NCBI RefSeq assembly: GCF_041438805.1
Contig: NZ_CP109190.1
Coordinates: 2,480,001-2,544,000, forward strand
Reading direction: 5' to 3'
Source of the DNA: Streptomyces sp. NBC_01707
GTDB taxonomy: Bacteria > Actinomycetota > Actinomycetes > Streptomycetales > Streptomycetaceae
Length of the DNA stretch: 64,000 nt
Within the stretch, counting starts at the first letter, position 1. Every line of letters starts with the position of its first letter. Below are positions 17,118-26,492 of the stretch, in pieces. A program made the position numbers and the translations under genes. Under the pieces are notes generated by a model. It did not search any database. It was not told the origin of the DNA and saw only the letters and a program-made list of their open reading frames with translations.

Positions 17118-18142
17118 GCGTGGCGGACCGGCCGTTCCCCGGCGAGCCGGCATTTCGCGACCCCTCCCTCGCACCGCACTGGCGAATCGCCCGGCGCACC
17201 GTTCAGGACCATCTGCTCCGGGTGATCACCGAGTCGTCGTGGGGCGACGGCCTGATCCTGCGCGGCAGCCTGCCCCTCCAGGCCTGGGTGGGCGCTGCCG
17301 CCCGGGAGCCTGGCGACCTGGACTGGATCGTGCTGGAGCCGTCGGCGGACGACTTCGTCGACCGTCTCGACCCCTATCCGTACGTCGACGGGATCGAGGC
17401 CGTCCAGCAGTGGCCGGAAGCCGCGGACGGTGCGGCCGCCCCCGAGCTGTGGACGGACGGAGACTGCCACGCCACCGGCGGGGCCCGGCCCGCGCTCGCA
17501 CCCGACGGACTGCACTGGATCGGTTCCGACGCCCTGGAACCGAGTCCCGACCCGCAGGACGAGGTCGCCACAGCGCTCAAGGCGGGTCCGCCGCCGCCGG
17601 AGGGCATCCGGATCGATCCGGGCACGGTGACGTCGGACGGCGTGTGGATGTACCGGACGTACGAGACGCCCGGCGTGCGCGTCGTCGTCCCGTGGCAGGC
17701 GGACGGGCTGCCGCCGGGTGAGCTGCGGATGGACTTCGCCCAGGACGAGCGGCTGCCCGAAGCGCCGGTGTGGACTGCCTGCCCGCGCATGGACGGCGGG
17801 CCGCCCCTACCGGTGCGCACGGCGAGTCAGGGGCTTTCGCTCGCCTGGAAGCTGTTGTGGCTCTCCGAGGACCAGCAGGCCGAGGGGCGTTCGGCGGCCA
17901 AGGATCTGTACGACGCGGTGCTGCTGGCAGAGCACCCGCGGACCCGGTTGTCGCCGCGGCTGGTGCGCACGGTGCTGGGCCCGCACGCGGCCGGCTTCAG
18001 CCCGGAGACGGTACTGGACTGGTTGGTGGACTGGTCGGCGTTCCACGCGGAACACCGTTGGGTGAACGACGGTCCGGACGGGTTGCGGGCCCGGTTGGCC
18101 GGTGCGCTCGCCGCACTACCGGATCGGGCTCCCGAGCGCTGA
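17114..18142 (+). CDS. AbiEii/AbiGii-like nucleotidyltransferase
   Basis: A 342-residue member of the nucleotidyl transferase AbiEii/AbiGii toxin superfamily. The nucleotide-binding start L-I-L-R-G-S-L-P-L-Q-A-W is at about 48-58, the metal-binding D-L-D at 68-70, and the downstream helix pair L-A-W-K-L-L-W-L ... K-D-L-Y-D-A-V-L-L-A-E at about 245-275. These match the G-S/R-x-x-D-x-D and K-x-x-D-x-x-D features of the fold. In known AbiE pairs the partner is a DNA-binding antitoxin; here the partner is the unrelated protein encoded just upstream, so a toxin role is not established. It may modify RNA, protein or a small molecule. Confidence 0.8.
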   Translation: MSVADRPFPGEPAFRDPSLAPHWRIARRTVQDHLLRVITESSWGDGLILRGSLPLQAWVGAAAREPGDLDWIVLEPSADDFVDRLDPYPYVDGIEAVQQWPEAADGAAAPELWTDGDCHATGGARPALAPDGLHWIGSDALEPSPDPQDEVATALKAGPPPPEGIRIDPGTVTSDGVWMYRTYETPGVRVVVPWQADGLPPGELRMDFAQDERLPEAPVWTACPRMDGGPPLPVRTASQGLSLAWKLLWLSEDQQAEGRSAAKDLYDAVLLAEHPRTRLSPRLVRTVLGPHAAGFSPETVLDWLVDWSAFHAEHRWVNDGPDGLRARLAGALAALPDRAPER

Positions 18143-18243
18143 TGACCCGGTCGACGGGAAGGGTGCGTCCTCGGGGCCGACACCTGCGGCGGCACACGAC
18201 ATCGGCCACCACAGGTACCGGACGCGCCTTGTCCCGTACGCAC

Positions 18244-18615
18244 CTACGGCTGGACGCTGATCTCGCCGATCCCGGTGCCGAGGCCGGCGCAGTGCGCGGT
18301 GGACTGGCCGGACTGGCCGGGGTTGAGGGTGACGTGTTCACCATCCACGTCCGGCGACCAGCCGCAGACCAGGTGCACCCAGAAGGTCTGCGCCGTGGTG
18401 CCGTTGTTCCGGCACAGCGCGTATCCCGTGTAGTCGTCGATCTCATGCTTTCCGGTGTCGCAGGACAGACCGGGCGGCGTCGCCCTGGGCGTGACGGCGG
18501 TGGCCGCGGTCGCGGGGACCGCGAGGGCGGCGGTCGCCCCCGCGACCGCGGCGCCTCGCAGCACGGCCCTGGACACACTCCCCATGGACATGGACATCGA
18601 CATGAACGGCTTCAT
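18244..18615 (-). CDS. Small secreted protein
   Basis: A 123-residue protein. A signal peptide (Met/Ser-rich n-region, hydrophobic A-V-A-G-A-T-A-A-L-A-V core, cleavage near residue 38) is followed by a mature domain of about 85 residues with four Cys (C-D, L-C-R, V-C-G-W, H-C-A), probably two disulfides, and Gly-rich turns. ATG 18615 is chosen since it starts the signal peptide. No family is recognised; similar small Cys-bearing exported proteins are common in Streptomyces. It is convergent with the AbiEii-like gene. Confidence 0.75.
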   Translation of the reverse strand: MKPFMSMSMSMGSVSRAVLRGAAVAGATAALAVPATAATAVTPRATPPGLSCDTGKHEIDDYTGYALCRNNGTTAQTFWVHLVCGWSPDVDGEHVTLNPGQSGQSTAHCAGLGTGIGEISVQP

Positions 18616-18818
18616 GTTTCGGTTTTCCCCTTCGCGGTCACGAACTCGGTGCCCCGACACCGTCCCCCACCGTCCGTGACCGAAAACAAGGCAGGACCTC
18701 ACCCTGTGTACGCGGGTGGGGGCCGAGCCGAAATCGCGGCCCATCCCGCCGCGGCGTACGCTCAAAAAGTCGGACCGCGGCCCTGAACGGTCCGGCAGCC
18801 CCTGCCGAGGGAGGCGAC

Positions 18819-19563
18819 GTGACCGGCCCACACATCGGCATCCACGCGACCGCCTGGACGGCGACCGTCGTGCTCGGTCTCTCGGGCGTCGGCGTGCTCG
18901 GCGCAGGTACGGCGCGGGCGGACGACCCCATCGACTCCCTCTCCGCCCGGCAGATCGCCGACCGCTCCAGCGACGCCCTGCGGGGCGCGCATTCCATGCA
19001 CCTCAGCACCCGCAGTACACCGGCCGACGGCGGTACGCCGACGACCCTGGATCTCATCGTGGACCGGGCCGGCAACTGCACGGGATCGCTGGGTCTCGGC
19101 GGGAAGCAGGGGTCCGTGCGGATCGTGAAGCGGGGCGACACCGTCTGGGTCAAACCGGATGCCCAGTTCTGGAAGAGCCGGGACTCACGCGTCGGCTCCG
19201 CCCTCGCGTCGATTCTCGCCGGGCGCTACATGAAGGGCTCGGCCTCGGACCCGCGGCTGAGCAACCTGGCGAGCGCCTGCGACCTGGCCACGTTCCAGAA
19301 GGTGGTCAGCGACAACGCCAAAACCGACAAGGGGACGCTGACGAAGGGCAGGAAGACCACACTCGCGGGGACTCCGGTCGTCCCGCTGGTCCGGACATGG
19401 CACGGTCAGAAGGTGACGATGTACGTCGCGGCCACGGGCAAGCCGTATCCGCTGAGGATCGATGTGACGGGCGGCTCGCCGAAGGCGGACGCGACCGTGG
19501 CCTTCTCCGCCTTCGACAAGCCGGTGCCCACGACCACGCCGCCGCCGGACGAGACTGTCGGCA

Positions 19564-19592
<29 letters not shown>
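18819..19592 (+). CDS. Secreted LppX/LprG-like protein
   Basis: A 257-residue exported protein with a Sec signal peptide ending near A-R-A-D-D (residue 35). It lacks the lipobox Cys, so it is secreted rather than a lipoprotein. The mature part has long alternating strands and a helix around A-S-A-C-D-L-A-T-F, in the style of the LppX/LprAFG half-barrel that binds lipids in actinobacteria; this assignment is by layout only. GTG 18819 follows GGGAGG by 4 bases. Its last 29 bases overlap, tail to tail, with the end of the permease gene on the other strand. Confidence 0.75.
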
Positions 19593-21123
<1,531 letters not shown>

Positions 21124-21218
21124 GGCGGCTGGACCCTTCGCTCGGGAGCGGTGCCGTGCGGGGCTGTGGGGCGCGGGGGGTGTGGCGACGCGGGGATACG
21201 GAGAGACGGAGAGACGGG

Positions 21219-22217
21219 TCAGGACAGCGCGGGGATGATCTCGGAGCCGTAGGCGTCGATGGTCGCCTCTCGCGCGTCGTGCATGTTGTAGACCGCGAAC
21301 TGGTCCACGCCCAGGTCGCGCAGTGCCTGGAGCTTCTCGATGTGCGCCTCGGCAGGGCCCAGCAGGCAGAACCGGTCGACGATCTCGTCCGGCACGAAGG
21401 CGGTGTCCGGGTTGCCGGTGCGGCCGTGGTGGCTGTAGTCGTAACCCGACCGCCCGGCGATGTACTCGGTGAGGGCCTCCGGGACCAGCCCGGAGTGCGC
21501 TCCGTACCGGGACACCAGGTCCGCGACATGATTGCCGACCATCCCGCCGAACCAGCGGCACTGCTCGCGGGCATGGTCGAGGTCGTTGCCGACATAGGCG
21601 GGGGCCGCGACGCAGATGGTCACGGCATCCGGGTCGCGGCCCGCCTCCGCCGCCGCGTCCCGTACCGCCTTGATCATCCATTCGGTGAGGTACGGATCGG
21701 CGAGCTGGAGGATGAATCCGTCGGCCTTCTGTCCGGCCAGGGCGAGTGCCTTCGGACCGTACGCGGCCATCCAGACCGGCAGTTTGCCGTCCTTGATCCA
21801 CGGGATCTGGACGCTCTGGCCGTCGACGGTCGCCTCCCGGCCCTCGGCGAGGTCGCGGATGACGTCGATGGCCTCGCCGAGGCGGGCCAGGGTGTTGGGC
21901 TTGCGTCCGGCGACCCGCATCGCCGAATCGCCCCGGCCGATGCCGCAGACGGTGCGGTTGCCGTACATGTCGTTGAGGGTGGCGAAGGTGGACGCGGTCA
22001 CCTCCCAGGTGCGGGTGCCCGGGTTGGTGACCATGGGCCCGACGACGAGGCGTTCGGTGTGTTCGAGGATGCGGCTGTAGATGACGAACGGTTCCTGCCA
22101 GAGCACCGCCGAGTCGAAGGTCCACCCGTAGCGGAACCCGTTGCGCTCGGCACGGCGCATCAGGCCGACGACGGCGGAGGCGGGCGGGTCGGCCTGGAGG
22201 ACGAGTCCGAAGTCCAT
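21219..22217 (-). CDS. LLM-class F420/flavin-dependent oxidoreductase
   Basis: A 332-residue TIM-barrel protein of the bacterial luciferase-like superfamily: M-D-F-G-L-V-L-Q start, G-P-M-V-T-N-P-G-T-R around 72, G-I-G-R-G-D-S-A-M-R around 102, and P-V-W-M-A-A-Y-G-P-K-A-L. It matches the subgroup usually found beside dihydropyrimidinases. It lies 11 bases after the dihydropyrimidinase stop. Its place in the operon suggests a redox step on the ring compound (reduction of uracil/thymine or oxidation of the dihydro form), since no dihydropyrimidine dehydrogenase gene is visible; this is an inference. Cofactor F420 versus FMN is not decided by the sequence. Confidence 0.88.
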   Translation of the reverse strand: MDFGLVLQADPPASAVVGLMRRAERNGFRYGWTFDSAVLWQEPFVIYSRILEHTERLVVGPMVTNPGTRTWEVTASTFATLNDMYGNRTVCGIGRGDSAMRVAGRKPNTLARLGEAIDVIRDLAEGREATVDGQSVQIPWIKDGKLPVWMAAYGPKALALAGQKADGFILQLADPYLTEWMIKAVRDAAAEAGRDPDAVTICVAAPAYVGNDLDHAREQCRWFGGMVGNHVADLVSRYGAHSGLVPEALTEYIAGRSGYDYSHHGRTGNPDTAFVPDEIVDRFCLLGPAEAHIEKLQALRDLGVDQFAVYNMHDAREATIDAYGSEIIPALS

Positions 22218-22228
22218 GACAGGTGCTC

Positions 22229-23629
22229 CTAGTCCAGATACTGGCTGGTGGCGCGCGGGGTGTACATGCCGTGGCCGGCGCGGCCGGTGAACTTTCGCTG
22301 GTCGATGACGACTTCGCCGCGCGAGAGGACGGTCTCGACCTGTCCGGTGAGCCGCTTCCCCTCGTACGCCGAGTAGTCGACGTTCATGTGATGGGTCTCG
22401 GCGGAGATGGTCTGCTCGGCGTGCGGGTCGTAGATGACGACATCGGCGTCGGCACCCGGGGCGATGGTGCCCTTCTTCGGGTAGAGACCGAACATCCGGG
22501 CCGGGGAGGCGCAGGCGATCTCGATCCAGCGGCGGCGGGAGATCCGGCCCTCCACGACCGCCTGATGCAGCAGGTCCATCCTGTTCTCCACACCGGGCAT
22601 CCCGTTCGGGATCTTCGAGAAGTCGCCGCGGCCCATCTCCTTCTGACCGGAGAAACAGAACGGGCAGTGGTCGGTGGAGACGACCTGGAGCTCGTTGTTC
22701 CGCAGGCCCCGCCAGAGCGCCTCCTGGTGCTCCTTGGGCCGCAACGGGGTGGAGCAGACGTACTTGGCGCCCTCGAAGTCCGGCTCGGCGAGGTTGTCGG
22801 TGGAGAGGAAGAGGTACTGCGGACATGTCTCGCCGAAGACCGGAAGTCCCTTGTGGCGGGCGGCCGCCAGCTCGGCGACGGCCTCGTCGGCGGAGACATG
22901 CACGACGTACAGCGGGGACCCGGCGACGCGGGCGAGCTGGATGGCGCGGTGGGTGGCCTCGGCCTCCAGCGCCACCTTGCGGACATCGCCGTGGTAGCGC
23001 GGGGCGGTGCGGCCCGCGGCCAGTGCCTGCTCGACGAGGACGTCGATCGCGATGCCGTTCTCGGCGTGCATCATGATCAGCCCGCCGTTGCCGGCGGCCC
23101 TCTGCATGGCACGCAGGATCTGGCCGTCGTCGCTGTAGAAGACACCGGGGTAGGCCATGAACAGCTTGAAGGAGGTGACGCCCTCCGAGACCAGCAGGTC
23201 CATCTCCTTCAGAGAGGACTCGTTCACGTCGGAGAGGATCATGTGGAAGGCGTAGTCGATGGCGCACTTGCCGTCGGCCTTCGCGTACCAGGCGTCGAGC
23301 CCTTCACGGACCGCGTGGCCCACGGACTGGATGGCGAAGTCGACGATGGTGGTGGTGCCGCCCCAGGCGGCCGCCCTGGTCCCTGTCTCGAAGGTGTCGG
23401 CCGCATAGGTGCCGCCGAACGGCATCTCCATGTGCGTATGCGCGTCGACGCCGCCGGGGATGACGTACTTGCCGGTGGCGTCGATGGACCGGTCGGCGGT
23501 CCAGCTCTCGGCCGCGTCGGTACCGTGCGCGGCGAGTGCGGCGATGCGGCCGCCCTCGATGAGTACGTCTGCATGGAGTTCGTCGGACGCGGTGACGACG
23601 AGGCCGCCGTGGATGACGGTGCGGCTCAT
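22229..23629 (-). CDS. hydA: Dihydropyrimidinase/D-hydantoinase
   Basis: A 466-residue cyclic-imide amidohydrolase that opens dihydropyrimidine or 5-substituted hydantoin rings to N-carbamoyl amino acids. The two-zinc site is complete: D-A-H-T-H-M-E near residue 58, the carboxylated Lys in V-T-S-F-K-L-F-M near 150, M-M-H-A-E-N near 183, V-V-H-V-S near 240, and the Asp in V-S-T-D-H-C-P-F near 315. ATG 23629 is preceded by GAGGAGGGG. It is the first gene of a three-gene operon and is read from a conserved promoter element shared with the nitrilase-fold gene at 26.2 kb. Confidence 0.93.
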   Translation of the reverse strand: MSRTVIHGGLVVTASDELHADVLIEGGRIAALAAHGTDAAESWTADRSIDATGKYVIPGGVDAHTHMEMPFGGTYAADTFETGTRAAAWGGTTTIVDFAIQSVGHAVREGLDAWYAKADGKCAIDYAFHMILSDVNESSLKEMDLLVSEGVTSFKLFMAYPGVFYSDDGQILRAMQRAAGNGGLIMMHAENGIAIDVLVEQALAAGRTAPRYHGDVRKVALEAEATHRAIQLARVAGSPLYVVHVSADEAVAELAAARHKGLPVFGETCPQYLFLSTDNLAEPDFEGAKYVCSTPLRPKEHQEALWRGLRNNELQVVSTDHCPFCFSGQKEMGRGDFSKIPNGMPGVENRMDLLHQAVVEGRISRRRWIEIACASPARMFGLYPKKGTIAPGADADVVIYDPHAEQTISAETHHMNVDYSAYEGKRLTGQVETVLSRGEVVIDQRKFTGRAGHGMYTPRATSQYLD

Positions 23630-23656
23630 GTACCCCTCCTCACTGTGGCGGAATGG

Positions 23657-23738
23657 GTCTACGCACGTAGACATGGTGCGTGGTGAAGAACGTAGAAGTG
23701 GGCTACCCACTGTGGCAATACCACTGCGGTCAACCGCT
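23657..23738 (-). promoter_or_regulatory. Conserved promoter/operator of the hydA operon
   Basis: Reading the minus strand: an upstream block (23719-23738), then -35 TTGCCA (23718-23713), an 18-base spacer, -10 TACGTT (23694-23689), and a 16-bp palindrome GTCTACG-TG-CGTAGAC (23672-23657). With a start near 23682 the palindrome covers about +10 to +26, a position expected for repression. The same blocks in the same order and spacing occur before the gene at 26216. hydA's ATG lies 28 bases further on. Confidence 0.7.
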
Positions 23739-24093
23739 GAAGACGATTCCGTTTCCGGGCATGGCGTACACCGTCGGCCCAAAGCCGACACCACGTCACG
23801 TCGTATACGTCGGTGCGTGGATGAGGAGGCAGGCGAACCGTCCGGCGCGACGGTCCGGATCCGGGTGAGCGGATCCGCCGCGCCCCACGGGGCGAGGCGT
23901 GCCGGGGCGCCACGAACGGAAAGGGACGGCGTCCCGGCCCCGGCCCGTGACCGGAAACGGATTCATCGCCTCGGCCGCGGCGTGCGGCCCCGGGGGACGC
24001 CGGTTTCAGGCGTCCCCCTTCGGGGCTGTCCGCCGGACCGGGGCCGGACACCCACCCGCCGTGACTCGGGGATGTGCCGGTGGGTCGGGCACC
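23739..24093. other. Non-coding stretch between two operons
   Basis: Between the hydA promoter element and the end of the aminotransferase gene. It contains the terminator at 23992-24018; otherwise only shadow frames are seen. Confidence 0.5.
23992..24018 (-). terminator. Perfect 10-bp hairpin ending the hydrolase/aminotransferase operon
   Basis: GGGGGACGCC (23992-24001) pairs fully with GGCGTCCCCC (24009-24018) over a 7-base loop. It lies about 75 bases past the stop of the minus-strand aminotransferase gene and also separates it from the hydA promoter. Confidence 0.75.
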
Positions 24094-25377
24094 TCACCCC
24101 ACCGCGTGCAGCGCGTCGGCGAGGATCCTCGCGCCCTCCTCCGCCTCGGCGATGGACAGTGACAGCGGCGGGGCGATCCGCAGCACGCTGGTGTTGTGCC
24201 CGCCGCCCTTGCCGATGAGAAGCCCGCCCTCGCGGGCCGCTTCGAGTACGGCGGTCGCCGCCTCCGGGTCGGCCTCGTCGGTGCCGGGCTTCACCAGCTC
24301 GATGCCGATCATCAGGCCCCGGCCGCGCACTTCGCGTACGCACTCCACTCCGGCTCCGATCGCCCGCAGCCGCTCGATGAGCAGTCCGCCGACGCGTCGC
24401 GCGTTGCGCTGGAGGTCGTGCTCCAGGAGGTACGAGAGGTTGGCCAGGCCGGCCGCCATGGTGACCGGAGAGCCGCCGAACGTCGAAATGGAGTTGGCGT
24501 CCAGGCAGTTCATGACCTCGGCGCGGGCCACGACACCACCGATCGACATGCCGTTGCCGATGCCCTTGGCGAAAGTGAGCATGTCCGGCGGTCCGTTCCG
24601 ATCGTGCGCCTGCCAGCCCCAGAAGTGTTCGCCGGTACGGCCCCAGCCGGTCTGCACCTCGTCGGAGATCCACAGGATGCCGTGCCGACTGAGCACTTCG
24701 CGGAACGCCGCGAAGAGGCCGTCGGGCGGGGAGGTGAATCCGCCGACGCCCTGGATGGGTTCGGCGATCAGCGCAGCGGCGCCGCGGGTGTGCCCGAGCA
24801 GATCCTCGAGGTCGGCCACGCACGCCTTGATGAACTGTGCGTCGCTGAGCTCCGCGTACGGGCCCCGGGTGCGGACGCCGCCGTGGACGTACAGAGTCTG
24901 CAGCGGGGACAGACTCGTGGGCGACCAGGCCTTGTTGCCGGTGATGGAGACCGCCGAGAACGACCTGCCGTGGTAGCTGTTGCGCATCGCGAGGATCTGG
25001 TTCGAGCTGCGGTACGTGGTGGCGAGCAGCAGGGCGGTGTCGTTCGCCTCGGTGCCGGAGGTGGTGAAGAAGACCCGGGCGTCCGGGATGCCGGAGAGCG
25101 TGGCGATGCGCTCGGCGAGTTCGACCATCGGCCGGTTGAGGTACAGCGTCGAGGAGTGGATCAGCCGCCCGGCCTGCTCACTGACCGCCTTGGTCACTTC
25201 GGGCAGGGCGTGTGCGGTCATCGTGGTGAGGATGCCGCCGAAGAAGTCGAGGTAGCGGTTGCCGTCGGCGTCCCAGACATGGCGGCCCTCGCCGTGGGTG
25301 AGCTCCAGGGGGTGCCGGTAGTAGAGCGCGAGCCAGTCGGGGCTGACGGCGAGATGGCGGTGGTGGAGACTGTTCAC
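24094..25377 (-). CDS. Class III PLP aminotransferase
   Basis: A 427-residue omega-aminotransferase. Visible are T-S-G-T-E-A-N-D at 106-113 (phosphate loop), the cofactor Asp239 in I-S-D-E-V-Q-T-G, and the PLP Lys271 in F-A-K-G-I-G-N-G. It resembles alanine-glyoxylate/beta-alanine/beta-aminoisobutyrate aminotransferases. In this operon the expected substrate is the beta-amino acid set free by the carbamoyl-amide hydrolase, giving malonate semialdehyde or its methyl form. GTG 25377 overlaps the hydrolase stop (GTGA), so the two are co-translated; a GAAGG lies just upstream. Confidence 0.9.
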   Translation of the reverse strand: MNSLHHRHLAVSPDWLALYYRHPLELTHGEGRHVWDADGNRYLDFFGGILTTMTAHALPEVTKAVSEQAGRLIHSSTLYLNRPMVELAERIATLSGIPDARVFFTTSGTEANDTALLLATTYRSSNQILAMRNSYHGRSFSAVSITGNKAWSPTSLSPLQTLYVHGGVRTRGPYAELSDAQFIKACVADLEDLLGHTRGAAALIAEPIQGVGGFTSPPDGLFAAFREVLSRHGILWISDEVQTGWGRTGEHFWGWQAHDRNGPPDMLTFAKGIGNGMSIGGVVARAEVMNCLDANSISTFGGSPVTMAAGLANLSYLLEHDLQRNARRVGGLLIERLRAIGAGVECVREVRGRGLMIGIELVKPGTDEADPEAATAVLEAAREGGLLIGKGGGHNTSVLRIAPPLSLSIAEAEEGARILADALHAVG

Positions 25378-26216
25378 GGCTCGACCAGTCCTTCGTACGC
25401 GTCGGGGCGGCGGTCCCGGTAGAACGCCCACTGCCGGCGCACCTCCTCGATGAGACCGAAGTCGAGGTCACGGACCAGGAGTTCCTCCTGCTTGTCGCTG
25501 GCGACCTCCCCGACGAACTGGCCGCGCGGGTCGACGAAGTAGCTGGTTCCGTAGAAGTCGTTGTCGCCGTACTCCTCCTGACCGACGCGGTTGATCGCGG
25601 CGATGAAGTATTCGTTGGCGACGGCGGAAGCCGGCTGTTCCAGCTGCCAGAGGTAGCTGGACAGGCCCCGCGAGGTGGCTGACGGGTTGTAGACCAACTG
25701 GGCTCCGTTGAGCCCGAGTTGACGCCACCCCTCGGGGAAGTGCCGGTCGTAGCAGATATAGACGCCGACCTTGCCGACGGCGGTGTCGAAGACCGGCCAA
25801 CCGGCGTTTCCGGGCTTGAAGTAGTACTTCTCCCAGAACCCCTTGACCTGCGGGATGTGGTGCTTGCGGTACTTGCCGAGATACGTGCCGTCGGCGTCGA
25901 TCACAGCGGCGGTGTTGAAATAGAAGCCGGACTGCTCGATCTCGAAGACCGGCACGACGATCACCATGCCCGTCTCACGGGCGAGATCCTGCATCCGCCG
26001 GACGGTCGGCCCGTCCGGGACGGCCTCGGCCCAGCGGTAGTGCTCGGGCTCCTGGACCTGGCAGAAGTAAGGGGCGTTGAACACCTCCTGGAAGCCGATG
26101 ATCTTCGCACCCTGCCGGGCGGCCTCGCGAGCATGCTCCTCATGCTTGGCGATCATGGATTCGGTGTCGCCGGTCCAGGTCGCCTGGACGAGTGCGGCGC
26201 GTACGACGTGGGACAT
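25374..26216 (-). CDS. Nitrilase-fold N-carbamoyl amino acid hydrolase (beta-ureidopropionase type)
   Basis: A 280-residue carbon-nitrogen hydrolase with the full Glu-Lys-Cys triad: Glu44 in F-Q-E-V-F, Lys118 in Y-R-K-H-H-I-P, and Cys155 in Y-I-C-Y-D-R-H-F-P-E-G. The motif around Cys and the length fit beta-ureidopropionase/N-carbamoyl-amino-acid amidohydrolases, which release CO2 and NH3 from the product of the dihydropyrimidinase. It is the first gene of the second operon, followed by the coupled aminotransferase, and shares the conserved promoter element with hydA. N-carbamoylputrescine hydrolase is the main alternative. Confidence 0.9.
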   Translation of the reverse strand: MSHVVRAALVQATWTGDTESMIAKHEEHAREAARQGAKIIGFQEVFNAPYFCQVQEPEHYRWAEAVPDGPTVRRMQDLARETGMVIVVPVFEIEQSGFYFNTAAVIDADGTYLGKYRKHHIPQVKGFWEKYYFKPGNAGWPVFDTAVGKVGVYICYDRHFPEGWRQLGLNGAQLVYNPSATSRGLSSYLWQLEQPASAVANEYFIAAINRVGQEEYGDNDFYGTSYFVDPRGQFVGEVASDKQEELLVRDLDFGLIEEVRRQWAFYRDRRPDAYEGLVEP

Positions 26217-26492
26217 GAGCTGCTCCTTCGACGCGGCGTCAGAGAGCCTCTACGCGTTTTCTACGCACGTAGACTCGGTGCATAGGAGGAGAACGTAAGC
26301 CCCGCCACACGGTGGGGCAAGACCATCGCCGTGAACCGGCTGAGTCGATCATGTTTCATACCCGTGCGGTCCACACTTCTCCTCACCTCGCGCCCCGGGT
26401 GCACTCTCGAGCCCCACAGGCAGCGCGGCGCCGCCACCCCGCGTCCGGGCCCCGTGACGCCGATTCGACGGACTGCGCCCTCACCGGATGCT
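26217..26492. other. Intergenic stretch holding the second conserved promoter
   Basis: Contains the promoter/operator element of the nitrilase-fold gene (26260-26340); nothing else recognised between 26341 and 26492. Confidence 0.5.
26259..26340 (-). promoter_or_regulatory. Conserved promoter/operator of the carbamoyl hydrolase operon
   Basis: On the minus strand: upstream block (26340-26321), -35 TTGCCC (26320-26315), a 17-base spacer, -10 TACGTT (26297-26292), then the palindrome TCTACG-TG-CGTAGA (26273-26260). The predicted start near 26285 puts the palindrome at about +12 to +25. A further half-site TCTACGCG lies at 26250-26257 on the plus strand. About three quarters of the bases in the blocks match the element before hydA, although the flanking DNA does not. 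Confidence 0.7.

Noticed and set aside
17114..18142. Calling the AbiEii-like pair a phage-defence toxin-antitoxin system
   Set aside because: Superfamily membership alone does not show toxicity, and the partner is not an AbiEi-type antitoxin. Kept as a hypothesis only.
22223..23686. Plus-strand frame opposite the dihydropyrimidinase gene
   Set aside because: The full zinc site of the dihydropyrimidinase is on the minus strand; the plus frame has no motif.
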